A DNA stretch of 64,000 nt from G963664115 sp965216035 (lineage in GTDB: Bacteria; Acidobacteriota; Terriglobia; 20CM-2-55-15). The notes beneath the pieces are model-generated. The model did no database searches and had not been told where the DNA came from. It worked only from the letters and a program-made list of their open reading frames with translations. This document shows, one piece after another, positions 8,137-16,929 of this stretch (within the stretch, counting starts at the first letter, position 1; the number at the start of each line of letters is the position of its first letter). The stretch lies in assembly GCA_965216035.1 (NCBI GenBank), contig CBDCFM010000021.1, positions 124,001 to 188,000 on the forward strand, given 5' to 3'. A program made the position numbers and the translations under genes.

Positions 8137-9084
8137 TTAGTGAATCGCGATCGGCGCAACCGTCGACCCGGTGCCCCCCTGAAGCTTCAATGGCTGGACG
8201 ATCAGCGCAAATTCGTACACGTCGCTGGCGGCCAGCTCGTCCAGCTTCATTCTCTCCAGCAGATGGATGCCGTTGACCGCCAGCATGATTTGATGGACTG
8301 GCAAGGAGATGCTTGGATCCGGGTTCGGTTGGATTTCGACAGGCTCGGTGTCCGAACCCACCAGCATGGGGTCCTGGGTAACCAGCCATTCGGCCGCGGC
8401 GATGCCGATTCCCGGAGCGCCGCTGGAAAAGCGGGCACCGTCCGCATACCAGAGCAGGCCCCATCCGGTGTGAATGATGACCGCATCGCCCGGTTCGAGT
8501 GACACCCCCTGGCGGGCCAGCGCTTGCTGGAGGTCTTCGACCGTGATCTCGTAGTCTATGGGCAACATCTCAACTCCCTTCAGTGCGGCCACGTCGATGA
8601 GCACGCCACGCGTCATCAGCGCACCCACGTTCTCCACCCCAAGCGCGGTTAAACCGGAGCGGGTCGTGATTTCGTCTCGCCTGAAGCAGTTGTACATGCT
8701 GTCCTCGATCGTCTGGTGGCTGAAGGCGTCGAACTGGGTGCCCACCTGGCCGAGCTCGGTGACGACGAGCTCCTCGTTGGATCCCCGTCGATTCGATTGC
8801 GGGTTCATCTGGAACGGCTTCGTATAGAGATCGAAATGGCGGACGCCCAACGGGATCGAGCTGGAGAGCACATGCCCGAGTTCGATGACCTCGCCGGTGC
8901 GTATCAGCCGAGTGGCTCGTAGCACGGCTTCGGGTCCCATGTGATTGGCGGACCCGCGCTCATCACCTGCTCCCCATTTGCTCGGACAACGCTCGGCTTC
9001 GGTCGGTGGTGTCCAGGACTGGGCGTTGGCATTTCCAGCCAACCCCAGCGTGACCAAGAGTGTCATGATCATTACGAGTCGCAT
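8137..9084 (-). CDS. Exported cyclase-family (kynurenine formamidase-like) protein
   Basis: A 315-aa protein with signal peptide MRLVMIMTLLVTLGLAGNANA. It has the cyclase/formamidase (PF04199) layout: IELGHVLSSSIPLGVRHFDLY, the metal-site region QVGTQFDAFSHQ, then RGVLIDVAALKG, EPGDAVIIHTGWG and the C-terminal LLERMKLDELAA. In the family the motif is HxGTHxDxPxH; here the first two His positions are Q and Q (GQVGTQFDAFSH), and only the Asp and last His are kept. Metal binding may therefore be altered. GGAGGGAAA precedes the start. Substrate unknown. Confidence 0.85.
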   Translation of the reverse strand: MRLVMIMTLLVTLGLAGNANAQSWTPPTEAERCPSKWGAGDERGSANHMGPEAVLRATRLIRTGEVIELGHVLSSSIPLGVRHFDLYTKPFQMNPQSNRRGSNEELVVTELGQVGTQFDAFSHQTIEDSMYNCFRRDEITTRSGLTALGVENVGALMTRGVLIDVAALKGVEMLPIDYEITVEDLQQALARQGVSLEPGDAVIIHTGWGLLWYADGARFSSGAPGIGIAAAEWLVTQDPMLVGSDTEPVEIQPNPDPSISLPVHQIMLAVNGIHLLERMKLDELAASDVYEFALIVQPLKLQGGTGSTVAPIAIH

Positions 9085-9490
9085 TTTCCCTCCTGCAGTT
9101 GATTGATTGCATGACGGACGTTAACTTGTCACGGCGATGAATATACCTGAGTGAGTCGGGTGAACATCCTCGGCGTAGGACGGTCTGGGGAATTCTGTGT
9201 CCGTCACGGCCGCTAATTCAACCGCCGAAAATTTCCGCAAGCAATCTTTCGGTGGCGGCTTTGTGACGATAGGTGTTATTAGTGGCCTCCGGCCGCCTGC
9301 GCGGACCGCTCTTGCGGTGGGCGGTCTGCTCGGCGGCCTGGACAACGAAGCGCCATCCCACTTGGCATCGGACCACCCGGTGTCGTTCTCTCTTGATGTG
9401 CGACCAGCGAGGAAGGACCCCTGGGATCGCAACGCGATTGTACGTCGCTGCTGTCGGGCATGAAGCGCAGCATCGTGTTCCCGTACCGTG
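9085..9490. other. Intergenic stretch of 406 bp, no gene recognised
   Basis: Open frames exist on both strands here but none shows recognisable family sequence or a convincing ribosome site. The stretch separates two minus-strand genes and should hold the promoter of the cyclase-family gene and the 3' end signals of the Vgb-like gene. Nothing more can be supported. Confidence 0.5.
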
Positions 9491-10510
9491 CTAGTAGCGC
9501 ACCACGACGACGCGCCCGCGATTACGGTCGGCGCCCCAGACCTCACCCGGGAGGCCGCCCAACTGGGCGACTCTCAGCGCCGCGGAGCTTGCTACCGTGG
9601 TGAACGTCTCGGTGTCAGGGTCGAAATGCACCAGCGAATCGTTGCCGCCCGACGAGCCCCCGCCCAGGGCGTGATCGCTCAGCCAGATGTGATCGCGGGT
9701 ATCGACGTACACTGCGTAGGGCCGCGGTTCCTCGCCCGGGAGGCGCCACTCGGCCCATCGACCGGTGGCGGGATCGTAGCGCGCCAGCTGGCCGGCGTTG
9801 TATTGCGTGACCCAGAGCCGGCCCTTCGAGTCTGCCCAGACTCGCCTCACCCCGGAGTTGGGAGTTGGCGGGTCGAGCACTGAAATGGCGCCATCGTCAC
9901 CGTCGACCCTTCCCAAGTAGCCTCCGCGCAGCGACGCGTAGTACACAGTGCCGTCCGGCGCGGTCGCCATCCCATACGGGCCTCGTCCGCGGGGGGCGTC
10001 GAACACCCGCATCTCGCCAGTCGCCGGATCGAGGCGTCCGATGTAACCCGCGGCGCCGGTGAACCAGTGGATGCCCCGGCTGTCGAAGGTCGCCGTGTTC
10101 AGGTTCACTACTGGGCCGGGAACTTTATAGAAAGTCGTCTTCCGAGTCGCCGGATCCACCCGCACAATCGCGTTGAGGCCCGTGTCAGTTACCCACACGT
10201 CGCCGTCAGGCCCCACAATTACCCCGTGCGGTGAGGACCCCTCGCCCAGTGGCACCAGCACGTGCTCACCCGTGGCGGGCTCGACTCCGCCTAGCAACCC
10301 GCCGTCGCGAGATCGAGCGGTGTACCACACCCAGCCGTTGCCATCCGGAACGGCGTCGTGCAGCCCAGCTCCGGGAGGTGCCAAGTACTCCTGGGCGACT
10401 ATCGAGCCAGGGAGCACCTGTGAAGCCCGTTGCTGCCCTTGGGCCAGGGCCGGCCCGGAAACCAGCAGACAGAAGCAAATCACTCTGAAAATTGTCACAG
10501 CTCTGCTCAT
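9491..10510 (-). CDS. Exported streptogramin lyase (Vgb)-like beta-propeller
   Basis: The start at 10510 follows GAAGGAGAACCGAC; the signal peptide is MSRAVTIFRVICFCLLVSGP...ALA-Q. The 339-residue chain shows blades of virginiamycin B lyase type: PHGVIVGPDGDVWVTDTGL, NAIVRVDPATRKTTFYKVP, YGMATAPDGTVYYASL, VWADSKGRLWVTQYNAGQLA and YAVYVDTRDHIWLSDHALGG. Vgb linearises streptogramin B, but most homologues in environmental genomes are of unknown function. The catalytic His/Glu pair was not verified, so lyase activity is not claimed. Confidence 0.82.
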   Translation of the reverse strand: MSRAVTIFRVICFCLLVSGPALAQGQQRASQVLPGSIVAQEYLAPPGAGLHDAVPDGNGWVWYTARSRDGGLLGGVEPATGEHVLVPLGEGSSPHGVIVGPDGDVWVTDTGLNAIVRVDPATRKTTFYKVPGPVVNLNTATFDSRGIHWFTGAAGYIGRLDPATGEMRVFDAPRGRGPYGMATAPDGTVYYASLRGGYLGRVDGDDGAISVLDPPTPNSGVRRVWADSKGRLWVTQYNAGQLARYDPATGRWAEWRLPGEEPRPYAVYVDTRDHIWLSDHALGGGSSGGNDSLVHFDPDTETFTTVASSAALRVAQLGGLPGEVWGADRNRGRVVVVRY

Positions 10511-10916
10511 GTCGGTTCTCCTTCTCGTGAAAATCATGGTGGTTCCAAAAACGCCAAGTTAACAGTAAGTTTTTGATCAGACCATGATCGCATTTGGAGT
10601 GTCAATGCAAAGCGGGTCTGGTGAAAGAGTGAGTCGACCGGGGCAGGACTATGGTGGGTACTGAATGTCACGGCCGCAGCAGGATTAAGCCAGCGTCCGG
10701 TCTTCTTGCGCGCACATCCAACTAATGAAGATCGCTTTCAGTTACAGCCAACCAGCAGGCCGTTAAAATTCACTTGCCTGTATACGCCATACTGTCTATG
10801 TGGCTGTTTCATGTTCTCCAATTCCTTCAGCTGTGTTCTGACAGTGGAAGGTCCCGATGTTCTCTGGTCCTGTTATATCCGCTTGTATCCCGTTGAGATT
10901 TCATTGCCTGTCTGTC
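10511..10916. other. Intergenic stretch upstream of kinase relic
   Basis: No gene recognised. The stretch separates the divergent Vgb-like gene (minus) and the kinase relic (plus). It is AT-richer than its neighbours, and its right end leads into the conserved kinase leader at 10917-10975. Confidence 0.5.
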
Positions 10917-10975
10917 CACCCCATTTGCTAGACTGCCCCCAACTATCTAAGTCTTGATCTGACAAGCCACTGACC
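10917..10975 (+). promoter_or_regulatory. Kinase 5' leader, class I
   Basis: This leader recurs at 14907-14960 and 56935-57013. Shared blocks are CCACCCCATTT, CAACTATCTAAGT and TTGATCTGACAAG, ending a few bases before the kinase ATG. Conservation outside codons in three separate places suggests a promoter or 5' UTR inherited with the kinase start. Exact -35 and -10 boxes cannot be fixed by eye. Confidence 0.55.
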
Positions 10976-11284
10976 ATGGAACCCGGCATCAAGATTGCCC
11001 ATTACGAAATCCTTTCCGCCATCGGTAAAGGCGGAATGGGTGACGTGTGGAAGGCCAAGGACACCAAGCTAGGCCGTGGGGTCGCCATCAAGACCCTCCC
11101 TGAAGAATTCGCTAGAGATGCAGACCGGCTCGCTAGGTTTGAACGTGAAGCCAGACTCCTAGCTTCCCTGAACCATCCCAACATCGCGGCTACATACGGC
11201 CTGGAAGAACACCAGAGTCCTGAACAGGCCCGGGGCGTGGAAGTCGACAAACGGGCAGACATCTGGGCCTTTGGCGAGAGCGCC

Positions 11285-12670
11285 GAGTTATAACCGAATC
11301 TGGTGTTTGAGGGATTGAAGAAAAGCGGCGTATCTGGTTGATTTGTTGTTTACGAGACTTCAAAGCAACCAAAGGAGATACGCCACTATGAGTAAGAGTA
11401 TCGTTATTGAACTGGAAGATCGAGAAGCGATTGCAGACCCAGTGACCGACCTGCTACGAGCCGGGGCGCAAGAGCTGATCCAACGCGCTGTGGAAGCCGA
11501 ACTGTCCGAACTGCTATCCCAGCACGGCGATCGGCGAACCGAGACGGGGAAGGCTGGAGTGGTGCGCAACGGTTATCTGCCTGAACGCGAGCTGCAGACC
11601 GGCCTGGGTCCGGTAACGGTGCAAATCCCGAAGGTGCGCGCCAAGACGGGCGAAGCTGTGACGTTCCGCTCGGCCCTGGTACCCCCCTACATTCGGAAGA
11701 CGCAGTCGATGGAAGCCGCCGTGCCGTGGTTGTATTTGAAAGGCGTCTCCAGTGGCGAGATGGGTGAGGCCCTGAAAGTTCTTGTCGGTCCGAAGGCGCA
11801 GGGCTTGTCAGCGAGCACGGTATCGCGCTTGAAACGGGTCTGGGCTGAAGAGTACCGCATCGGGTGCGACCAGCGTTTGGACGCCGACCGCTGGGTCTAT
11901 GTCTGGGCCGACGGTATCTACAGCGGACTTCGAGCTGAACAAACCAAGTTGTGTGCGTTGGTCGTGATCGGCGTGAATGAACGCGGAGAGAAGCGTTTTC
12001 TGGCGATCGAAGACGGTGTACGGGAATCGACACAGAGTTGGCGTGAGGTCTTGTTGAAGCTGAAGTCCCGAGGGATGAATATTCCGAAGTTGGCCATCGG
12101 TGACGGGGCGATGGGGTTCTGGGCCGCACTGGAGGAAATCTATCCCGAGACACACCAACAACGCTGCTGGATGCACAAGACCATGAATGTGCTCAACTGC
12201 TTACCCAAGTCGGTCCAGGCGAAAGCGAAACAGGCACTGCACGCGATCTGGAAGGCTGAGACACACGCAGATGCCGAGAAGGCATTCGATCTGTTCATTG
12301 AAACCTATGAGCCGAAGTATCCGAAAGCCACTGTCTGCCTGCAGAAAGACAGAGAAGCACTGCTGGCCTTTTACGGCTTTCCGGCCAAGCACTGGCAGAG
12401 CATCCGAACGACTAATCCCATTGAATCGACCTTTGCCACCATTCGACACCGAACCAAGCGATCCAGAGGCTGCCTGACACGGGATGGAATGCTGCACATG
12501 ATGTTCAAGCTGGGTCAGTGCGCTGAGAAGAACTGGCGACGATTACGAGGATTCGATGATCTGGTCAAGGTGACTACTGGAGTGAAATTTAACGATGGAA
12601 TCGAAGTGACAAAGCTCGATCAGACCGCCGCTTGAATCAATCTCCTAAACACCACTTTTGACAATAACTC
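11285..12670 (+). mobile_element. IS256-family insertion sequence, copy 2 (1386 bp)
   Basis: Same length and terminal repeats as copy 1 but inverted. It is flanked by a perfect 9-bp target duplication, GAGAGCGCC, at 11276-11284 and 12671-12679. It landed at the left edge of the structured insert in the kinase relic, so that insert was already there when the IS arrived. Confidence 0.95.
11388..12635 (+). CDS. IS256-family (mutator type) transposase, copy 2
   Basis: 415 aa, with the same start context as copy 1 (AAAGGAGATACGCCACT before MSKSIVIELE). DDE residues lie in VWADGIYSG, AIGDGAMGFW and NPIESTFAT. Nearly identical to copy 1 and to the two halves of copy 3. Intact, and presumably a functional source of transposition for the family in this genome. 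Confidence 0.95.
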   Translation: MSKSIVIELEDREAIADPVTDLLRAGAQELIQRAVEAELSELLSQHGDRRTETGKAGVVRNGYLPERELQTGLGPVTVQIPKVRAKTGEAVTFRSALVPPYIRKTQSMEAAVPWLYLKGVSSGEMGEALKVLVGPKAQGLSASTVSRLKRVWAEEYRIGCDQRLDADRWVYVWADGIYSGLRAEQTKLCALVVIGVNERGEKRFLAIEDGVRESTQSWREVLLKLKSRGMNIPKLAIGDGAMGFWAALEEIYPETHQQRCWMHKTMNVLNCLPKSVQAKAKQALHAIWKAETHADAEKAFDLFIETYEPKYPKATVCLQKDREALLAFYGFPAKHWQSIRTTNPIESTFATIRHRTKRSRGCLTRDGMLHMMFKLGQCAEKNWRRLRGFDDLVKVTTGVKFNDGIEVTKLDQTAA

Positions 12671-13065
12671 GAGAGCGCCGGGACAGACCGGCAGAGTGTA
12701 GGGAGGGAATGAAAGGGTCCTACGGTGGAGGAATAGCAAACCACACCGGCCCCGAGTCACGGTGGGGCGTCCGTAAGGGTGTCAATCGAGCGTTGACAGG
12801 GGTACGTGCAGGCTGGGTATTGAGCCGAGAAATGCTCATTGGTCAGGGTACCGACGGCGTGCCGACGTACGGAAGGCAACACCGGTTTCATCGTTATGGC
12901 AAGATGGGACTGGATCCTGCGAGGTCAGAGACCCCATGCATGCACGGAAACACTGTGCACGGGAACCGGAAAATCGGCCCTCGTCTGTGAGCAAACGAGC
13001 AGACCGTATCGGGAAGTCCAAGGACGCACGCCGGTGATGAACGGGGGTGGGGAGTGATCCCAATT
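12671..13065 (+). ncRNA. Structured insert in kinase relic, possible group II intron remnant
   Basis: About 395 bp lie between the two parts of the kinase. The first 85 bp repeat the stretch at 5994-6074 with a conserved hairpin (12698-12724 region). Further on, short peptides in shifting frames (VHGNRKI, ADRIGKSKDARR, MNGGGESD) recall the degenerate leader of group II intron proteins. The insert ends in AC before the kinase resumes at TGCGTC, compatible with an intron 3' end. No reverse transcriptase and no obvious domain V are present. Identity as an intron is a hypothesis; another small mobile element is possible. Confidence 0.35.
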
Positions 13066-13198
13066 CCTACTCCGACTGCGTCTTGCATGAAATGCTGACG
13101 GGGGCGGCACACCTGAGCTGGCCCGACGGCAACGGACATGATTGCGGCGGCTGGAGAGACTGCGGCCGCGGACAAGAAATCTCTTCGGGGAGGCAATA

Positions 13199-14134
13199 AT
13201 GAACACAAAGACAATCTGCGTCGGCCTATTGTTTCTGAGCAACGGCTTCGTATTTTCCCAGATGGCGAGTGCGCAGGGCCTGGGGGCCAACGTCGACACG
13301 ATCACCCAGTTGACGGACAACGTCTATCGGCGCGGCCCCACCTCGAACGTCTTCATGGTGACGGACGAGGGCATTATCATGGTTGATGCCACTTGCGATG
13401 GCGGAGGTATGGAGTGGCTCAAGGAAGAGTTAGATCGCCGGTTTGGCGTCCCGGTGAAGTACGTCATCCTGAGTCACGACCACGAGATGCACATCTGCGG
13501 GCTGCAAGTCTTCGATGACACAGCGGTGACGGTCGGCCACAAGAACATCAGAGAGCACATTATTAGAGAAGACCGGAACACATCCGTACCCGATGTCGTC
13601 TTCGAGGGGGATAACCTAGAGATTTTTCTCGGTGGTGAGAGGGCGATCGTGTACTATTTCGGTCCCCTCCACAGCGACAACCTGGTCCAGGTCCACTTTC
13701 CAGACGAAGGCGTGATGGTCGCGACGGATCTGGTTCGCGCCGGCAAGTCGATCGGACTGCCCGACTACCGTGACTCGAACGTGAACAACATGATCGACGC
13801 GCTATGGCATTTATCAAAACTGGATAATGTCGATATCGTGGTTCCCGGTCACGCGGGCCTCGCCGATCAGCAATCGTTTACCTTCTATCGTGAGTATCTG
13901 ATCGCTCTCAGGGAGCGGGTGCTGGACGAGATGGTGGAGGGCGCTCCAATCGAGGAGATTCTGGAGCGGGTCACCATGGAGGATTTCTCCGACTACGGCA
14001 ACTATGACAACTGGCTTCGCGCCAATGTGATCTCTATGTGGGACTATCTCTATCGGTACAGGGAGCCGAGCCAGGGCGTGGGGGACTACCAGAATGTGTA
14101 TCCCATCGGTTTCCCAATCGGTGCTCCGGAGTAA
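13199..14134 (+). CDS. Exported MBL-fold metallo-hydrolase with altered metal motif
   Basis: The start at ATG 13199 follows GGGGAGGCAATA. The 311-aa protein begins with a signal peptide (MNTKTICVGLLFLSNGFVFS...SAQG). The beta-lactamase fold is clear: NVYRRGPTSNVFMVTDEGII, MVDATCDGGGMEWLKEELDR, VKYVILSHDHEMHICGLQVF, then FGPLHSDN and VPGHAGLAD. The canonical HxHxDH motif reads HDHEMH, so the Asp that binds the second metal is Met. The downstream His positions remain. It sits at the end of the kinase relic, whose last recognisable codons lie just before its start. Confidence 0.85.
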   Translation: MNTKTICVGLLFLSNGFVFSQMASAQGLGANVDTITQLTDNVYRRGPTSNVFMVTDEGIIMVDATCDGGGMEWLKEELDRRFGVPVKYVILSHDHEMHICGLQVFDDTAVTVGHKNIREHIIREDRNTSVPDVVFEGDNLEIFLGGERAIVYYFGPLHSDNLVQVHFPDEGVMVATDLVRAGKSIGLPDYRDSNVNNMIDALWHLSKLDNVDIVVPGHAGLADQQSFTFYREYLIALRERVLDEMVEGAPIEEILERVTMEDFSDYGNYDNWLRANVISMWDYLYRYREPSQGVGDYQNVYPIGFPIGAPE

Positions 14135-14366
14135 GCGCGAGCGAGGACTACCCTACGCATGGATTGAACCCCTGGCTGGACTGCCGCGCTGGCATTGACC
14201 GGCTGGGCGTCAGGTCTTGTTCAAGTCCCGTTCGCGGAGGTCGAGACTTTCTCTGGTCTGGCACCGTTGGCCGCCCTATCGGTCTGGGAATCGGAAGGGT
14301 ATACTATTCTCCAATCAAAGGTTCCAAACTAAAATTCTAAGAAGCTGGTTCTGCCGGAGGTACCTC

Positions 14367-14753
14367 ATGACGTCAAAAGTTTTCCAACTCGCCGTTCTTA
14401 ACCTTTGCTTCACCTTGGTAGCCGGATGCGCATCGGCCCAGTCCGATCCCGTGTCCGGGACATGGACGGGGGACTGGGGGCCGACACCCACCCATCGGAA
14501 TCCGGTGACTGTGGAGTTGCGCTGGGACGGAGACACGCTAACGGGGACAGTGAACCCCGGGGCGGAGGCTATCCCGCTGACAAACGCGTCGTTCGATCCG
14601 GCGACGGGCATGGTCACGATTGAAGCAGAAGCGCCACACGATGGAGAGACCTACCACTACACGATCGAAGGCCAGGTGGATGGGAACACGATGACGGGCA
14701 GCTTGGGACACGATCATGGACTCGATGGCGATTTCCGAGTCACCCGATCGTAG
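14367..14753 (+). CDS. Small exported beta-rich protein, probable lipoprotein
   Basis: The start at ATG 14367 is preceded by CCGGAGGTACCTC. The 128-aa product has a signal ending in LVAGC, a plausible lipobox. The mature part is beta-strand rich: SGTWTGDWGPTPTHRNPVTV, ELRWDGDTLTGTVNPG, EAIPLTNASFDPATGMVTIE and VDGNTMTGSLGHDHGLDGDF. This layout resembles the lipocalin-like domains appended to many Acidobacteriota amidohydrolases and hydrolases. No enzyme motif is seen. It follows the MBL gene by 232 bases on the same strand and may have its own promoter. Confidence 0.7.
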   Translation: MTSKVFQLAVLNLCFTLVAGCASAQSDPVSGTWTGDWGPTPTHRNPVTVELRWDGDTLTGTVNPGAEAIPLTNASFDPATGMVTIEAEAPHDGETYHYTIEGQVDGNTMTGSLGHDHGLDGDFRVTRS

Positions 14754-14906
14754 TCCCCTCACCGCAATGAGACGCGCAGGTCAACGCTGGTACAGTTAGC
14801 CTGTCATCCTGAAGCAGCGCCGACGCTGAACCGCTCGAAGATGAGCCCGACGAAACCGACGTCACGCCAACTGGGGGGATCGGAATCTACGCCACCGAAT
14901 CCACCC

Positions 14907-14960
14907 CATTTTCTATATTGACCCCAACTATCTATGTCCTGATCTGACAAGTCACTGACT
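14907..14960 (+). promoter_or_regulatory. Kinase 5' leader, class I
   Basis: Closely matches 10917-10975: CCACCCCATTT, CCCCAACTATCTAtGT, CTGATCTGACAAG and CACTGAC before the kinase ATG. It is the better conserved of the two other copies. Confidence 0.55.
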
Positions 14961-15090
14961 ATGGAATCCGGCACTCAACTCGCCCACTACACAATCTCAA
15001 CCTCATCGGCAAAGGCGGGATGGGCGAGGTCTACCAGGCCAGGAATGAGTAACTCGGGCGGCAAATTGCCATCAAATGGCCGGATGGTCG
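14961..15090 (+). pseudogene. Relic of a Ser/Thr kinase 5' end
   Basis: ATG 14961 reads MESGTQLAHYTIS. A frame shift then gives LIGKGGMGEVYQARNE, a stop, and LGRQIAIK, preserving the glycine loop and the ATP-site lysine region in pieces. It ends about 118 bases before the D-aminoacylase-like gene, whose own 3' end abuts a kinase tail. Confidence 0.85.
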
Positions 15091-15207
15091 TTTGTCAGGC
15101 ACTGTCGCCTTGATTGCTTTCTCATCACCCGTTCTCGTATTCTTTAGCGAATTTCCAAGGTCAGTCCACGTGCACGCTATCACGATTAGGAACCCACTCT
15201 GCAACAG

Positions 15208-16929
15208 ATGATTTGCAGGATTCTAACGTTAGCCGCAATGCTCACAGCGACCGCAGCATGCGGCCCCACCACATCTTACGACACTCTGATTAGCGGAGGG
15301 ACTGTGTACGACGGGTCTGGCTCTGCACCGTTCGTAGGAGATGTCGCGATCCGTGGAGACCGCATCGTGGCGGTCGGAGACCTTTCCGGTTCGGATGCCC
15401 GGATCGTAGTTGATGCCGCAGGTCTTGCAGTATCGCCGGGTTTCGTGAACATGCTCTCCTGGGCCGCAGAGTCCCTCATTATCGACCCTCGCTCCATGGG
15501 CGATGTCCGTCAGGGCGTAACCCTCGAGGTTTTCGGCGAGGGCGAATCGATGGGCCCGATGAACGATGCCATGAAGGAAGAATGGCTCGAGACGTTCGTG
15601 GCAATCGTCGGATCGGAGGACCAGGCAGCCGACCTCCTTGGGGGCAGCCTCCAAGTGCCCTGGACGACACTTGGTGAGTACCTCGAGCTGGTTGAGAGCC
15701 GGGGGATCGCGACCAATATCGCCTCATTTCTCGGTGCGACTACTGTGCGGGTCCACGAGCTCGGCTACGAAGATCGTGCTCCGGACGAACAGGAACTTGA
15801 ACGGATGCGTGAGTTGGTCCACACGGCCATGCAGGAAGGCGCGCTCGGCATAGGCTCGTCGCTGATATACGCGCCCGCGTTCTACGCGGACACCGAAGAG
15901 CTCGTCGCGATCTCCTCCGTTGCCGCAGAGTATGAAGGCATGTACATCTCTCACATGCGCAGTGAGGGCAGCCGGCTGTTGCAGGCCGTTGACGAACTGA
16001 TTGCGATTGCGCGCGAAGCCGGACTGCCGGCTGAGATTTACCACTTGAAGGCAGCGGGCGACGTGAATTGGGGCAAGCTTGACGCGGTCGTTGAGAAGGT
16101 TGAGTCCGCTCGCGCTGATGGTCTTCGGATCACCGCGAACATGTACACATATACTGCAGCCTCGACGGGTCTTGACGCGGCAATGCCTCCGTCGGTCCAG
16201 GAGGGTGGGTATGACCGGTGGGCCGAGCGTCTTCGCGACTCGAGCGTTCGCACACGAGTGGCGACCGAGATGGTTGCACAGCAGGACGATTGGGAGAATC
16301 TCATGCAGGGGGCGACCCCAGAGGGGACTCTGCTGGTCGGATTCCGCAATCCCGATCTACGTCAGTACATCGGACGGACGCTGGCCGAAGTCGCGGCTGA
16401 GCGAGGTGTCTCCGCCCAGGAAGCCACTATGGATCTCGTGGTGGAGGACGGCAGCCGCGTCCAGGTGGTCTACTTCCTGATGTCCGAGGAAAACATAAAA
16501 CGCCAGATCGCGTTGCCCTGGATGGCCTTCGGCTCCGACGCTCCTTCAATGGCCCCTGAGCCGCCGTTTACGGATGTGGGCACGCACCCAAGAGCTTACG
16601 GAAACGTTGCGCGGCTTCTAGGAAAGTACGTAAGGGACGAGGGTGTCATTTCCCTGGAAGAAGCAATCCGTAGGCTGACTTCATTACCCACCACGAACCT
16701 CGGGATCGAGAACCGGGGCATGCTAACCGCTGGAAATTATGCGGACGTCGTCGTTTTCGATCCAAGGACGATCATCGATCACGCGACGTTCGAGGAGCCC
16801 CACCAGTACTCAACGGGAATCGTGCACCTGTTTGTAAACGGTGGTCAGGTGCTTCGCGATGGCGAGTACACGGGTGCCGCTCCGGGGCGTGTCGTTCGGG
16901 GAGCAGGGAGGACGGGGAGTGATCAGTAG
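15208..16929 (+). CDS. D-aminoacylase-like amidohydrolase lipoprotein lacking HxH
   Basis: A 573-aa protein starting MICRILTLAAMLTATAACGP, with a lipobox-like TAAC. It has the N-acyl-D-amino-acid deacylase layout: YDTLISGGTVYDGSGSAPFV, AGLAVSPGFVNMLSWAAES, YISHMRSEG, IYHLKAAG, MAFGSDAPS, THPRAYG and the closing NYADVVVFDPRTI. Two metal-site elements are replaced: the PGFIDxHxH motif reads PGFVNMLSW, and the usual Cys segment reads EVFGEGES. The His of SHMR and YHLK and the Asp of GSDAPS remain. A one-metal or non-canonical enzyme is possible. The stop codon overlaps by one base a kinase 3' relic. Confidence 0.88.
   Translation: MICRILTLAAMLTATAACGPTTSYDTLISGGTVYDGSGSAPFVGDVAIRGDRIVAVGDLSGSDARIVVDAAGLAVSPGFVNMLSWAAESLIIDPRSMGDVRQGVTLEVFGEGESMGPMNDAMKEEWLETFVAIVGSEDQAADLLGGSLQVPWTTLGEYLELVESRGIATNIASFLGATTVRVHELGYEDRAPDEQELERMRELVHTAMQEGALGIGSSLIYAPAFYADTEELVAISSVAAEYEGMYISHMRSEGSRLLQAVDELIAIAREAGLPAEIYHLKAAGDVNWGKLDAVVEKVESARADGLRITANMYTYTAASTGLDAAMPPSVQEGGYDRWAERLRDSSVRTRVATEMVAQQDDWENLMQGATPEGTLLVGFRNPDLRQYIGRTLAEVAAERGVSAQEATMDLVVEDGSRVQVVYFLMSEENIKRQIALPWMAFGSDAPSMAPEPPFTDVGTHPRAYGNVARLLGKYVRDEGVISLEEAIRRLTSLPTTNLGIENRGMLTAGNYADVVVFDPRTIIDHATFEEPHQYSTGIVHLFVNGGQVLRDGEYTGAAPGRVVRGAGRTGSDQ

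Larger units (their letters stand above)
10976..13197 (+). pseudogene. Ser/Thr kinase relic with internal deletion, split by a structured insert and IS256
   Basis: ATG 10976 encodes MEPGIKIAHYEILSAIGKGG, MGDVWKAKDTKLGRGVAIKT, ARFEREARLLASLNHPNIAA (glycine loop, VAIK lysine, helix C). The chain then jumps from TYGLEE to HQSPEQARGVEVDKRADIWAFG, so the catalytic loop (HRD) and DFG segments are deleted. After WAFG the sequence is interrupted by IS256 copy 2 and about 395 bp of other DNA. It resumes at about 13066 with DCVLHEMLTG, then in another frame AGPTATDMIAAAGE, ending next to the MBL gene start. These are kinase subdomain IX and after. The gene is non-functional. Confidence 0.85.
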
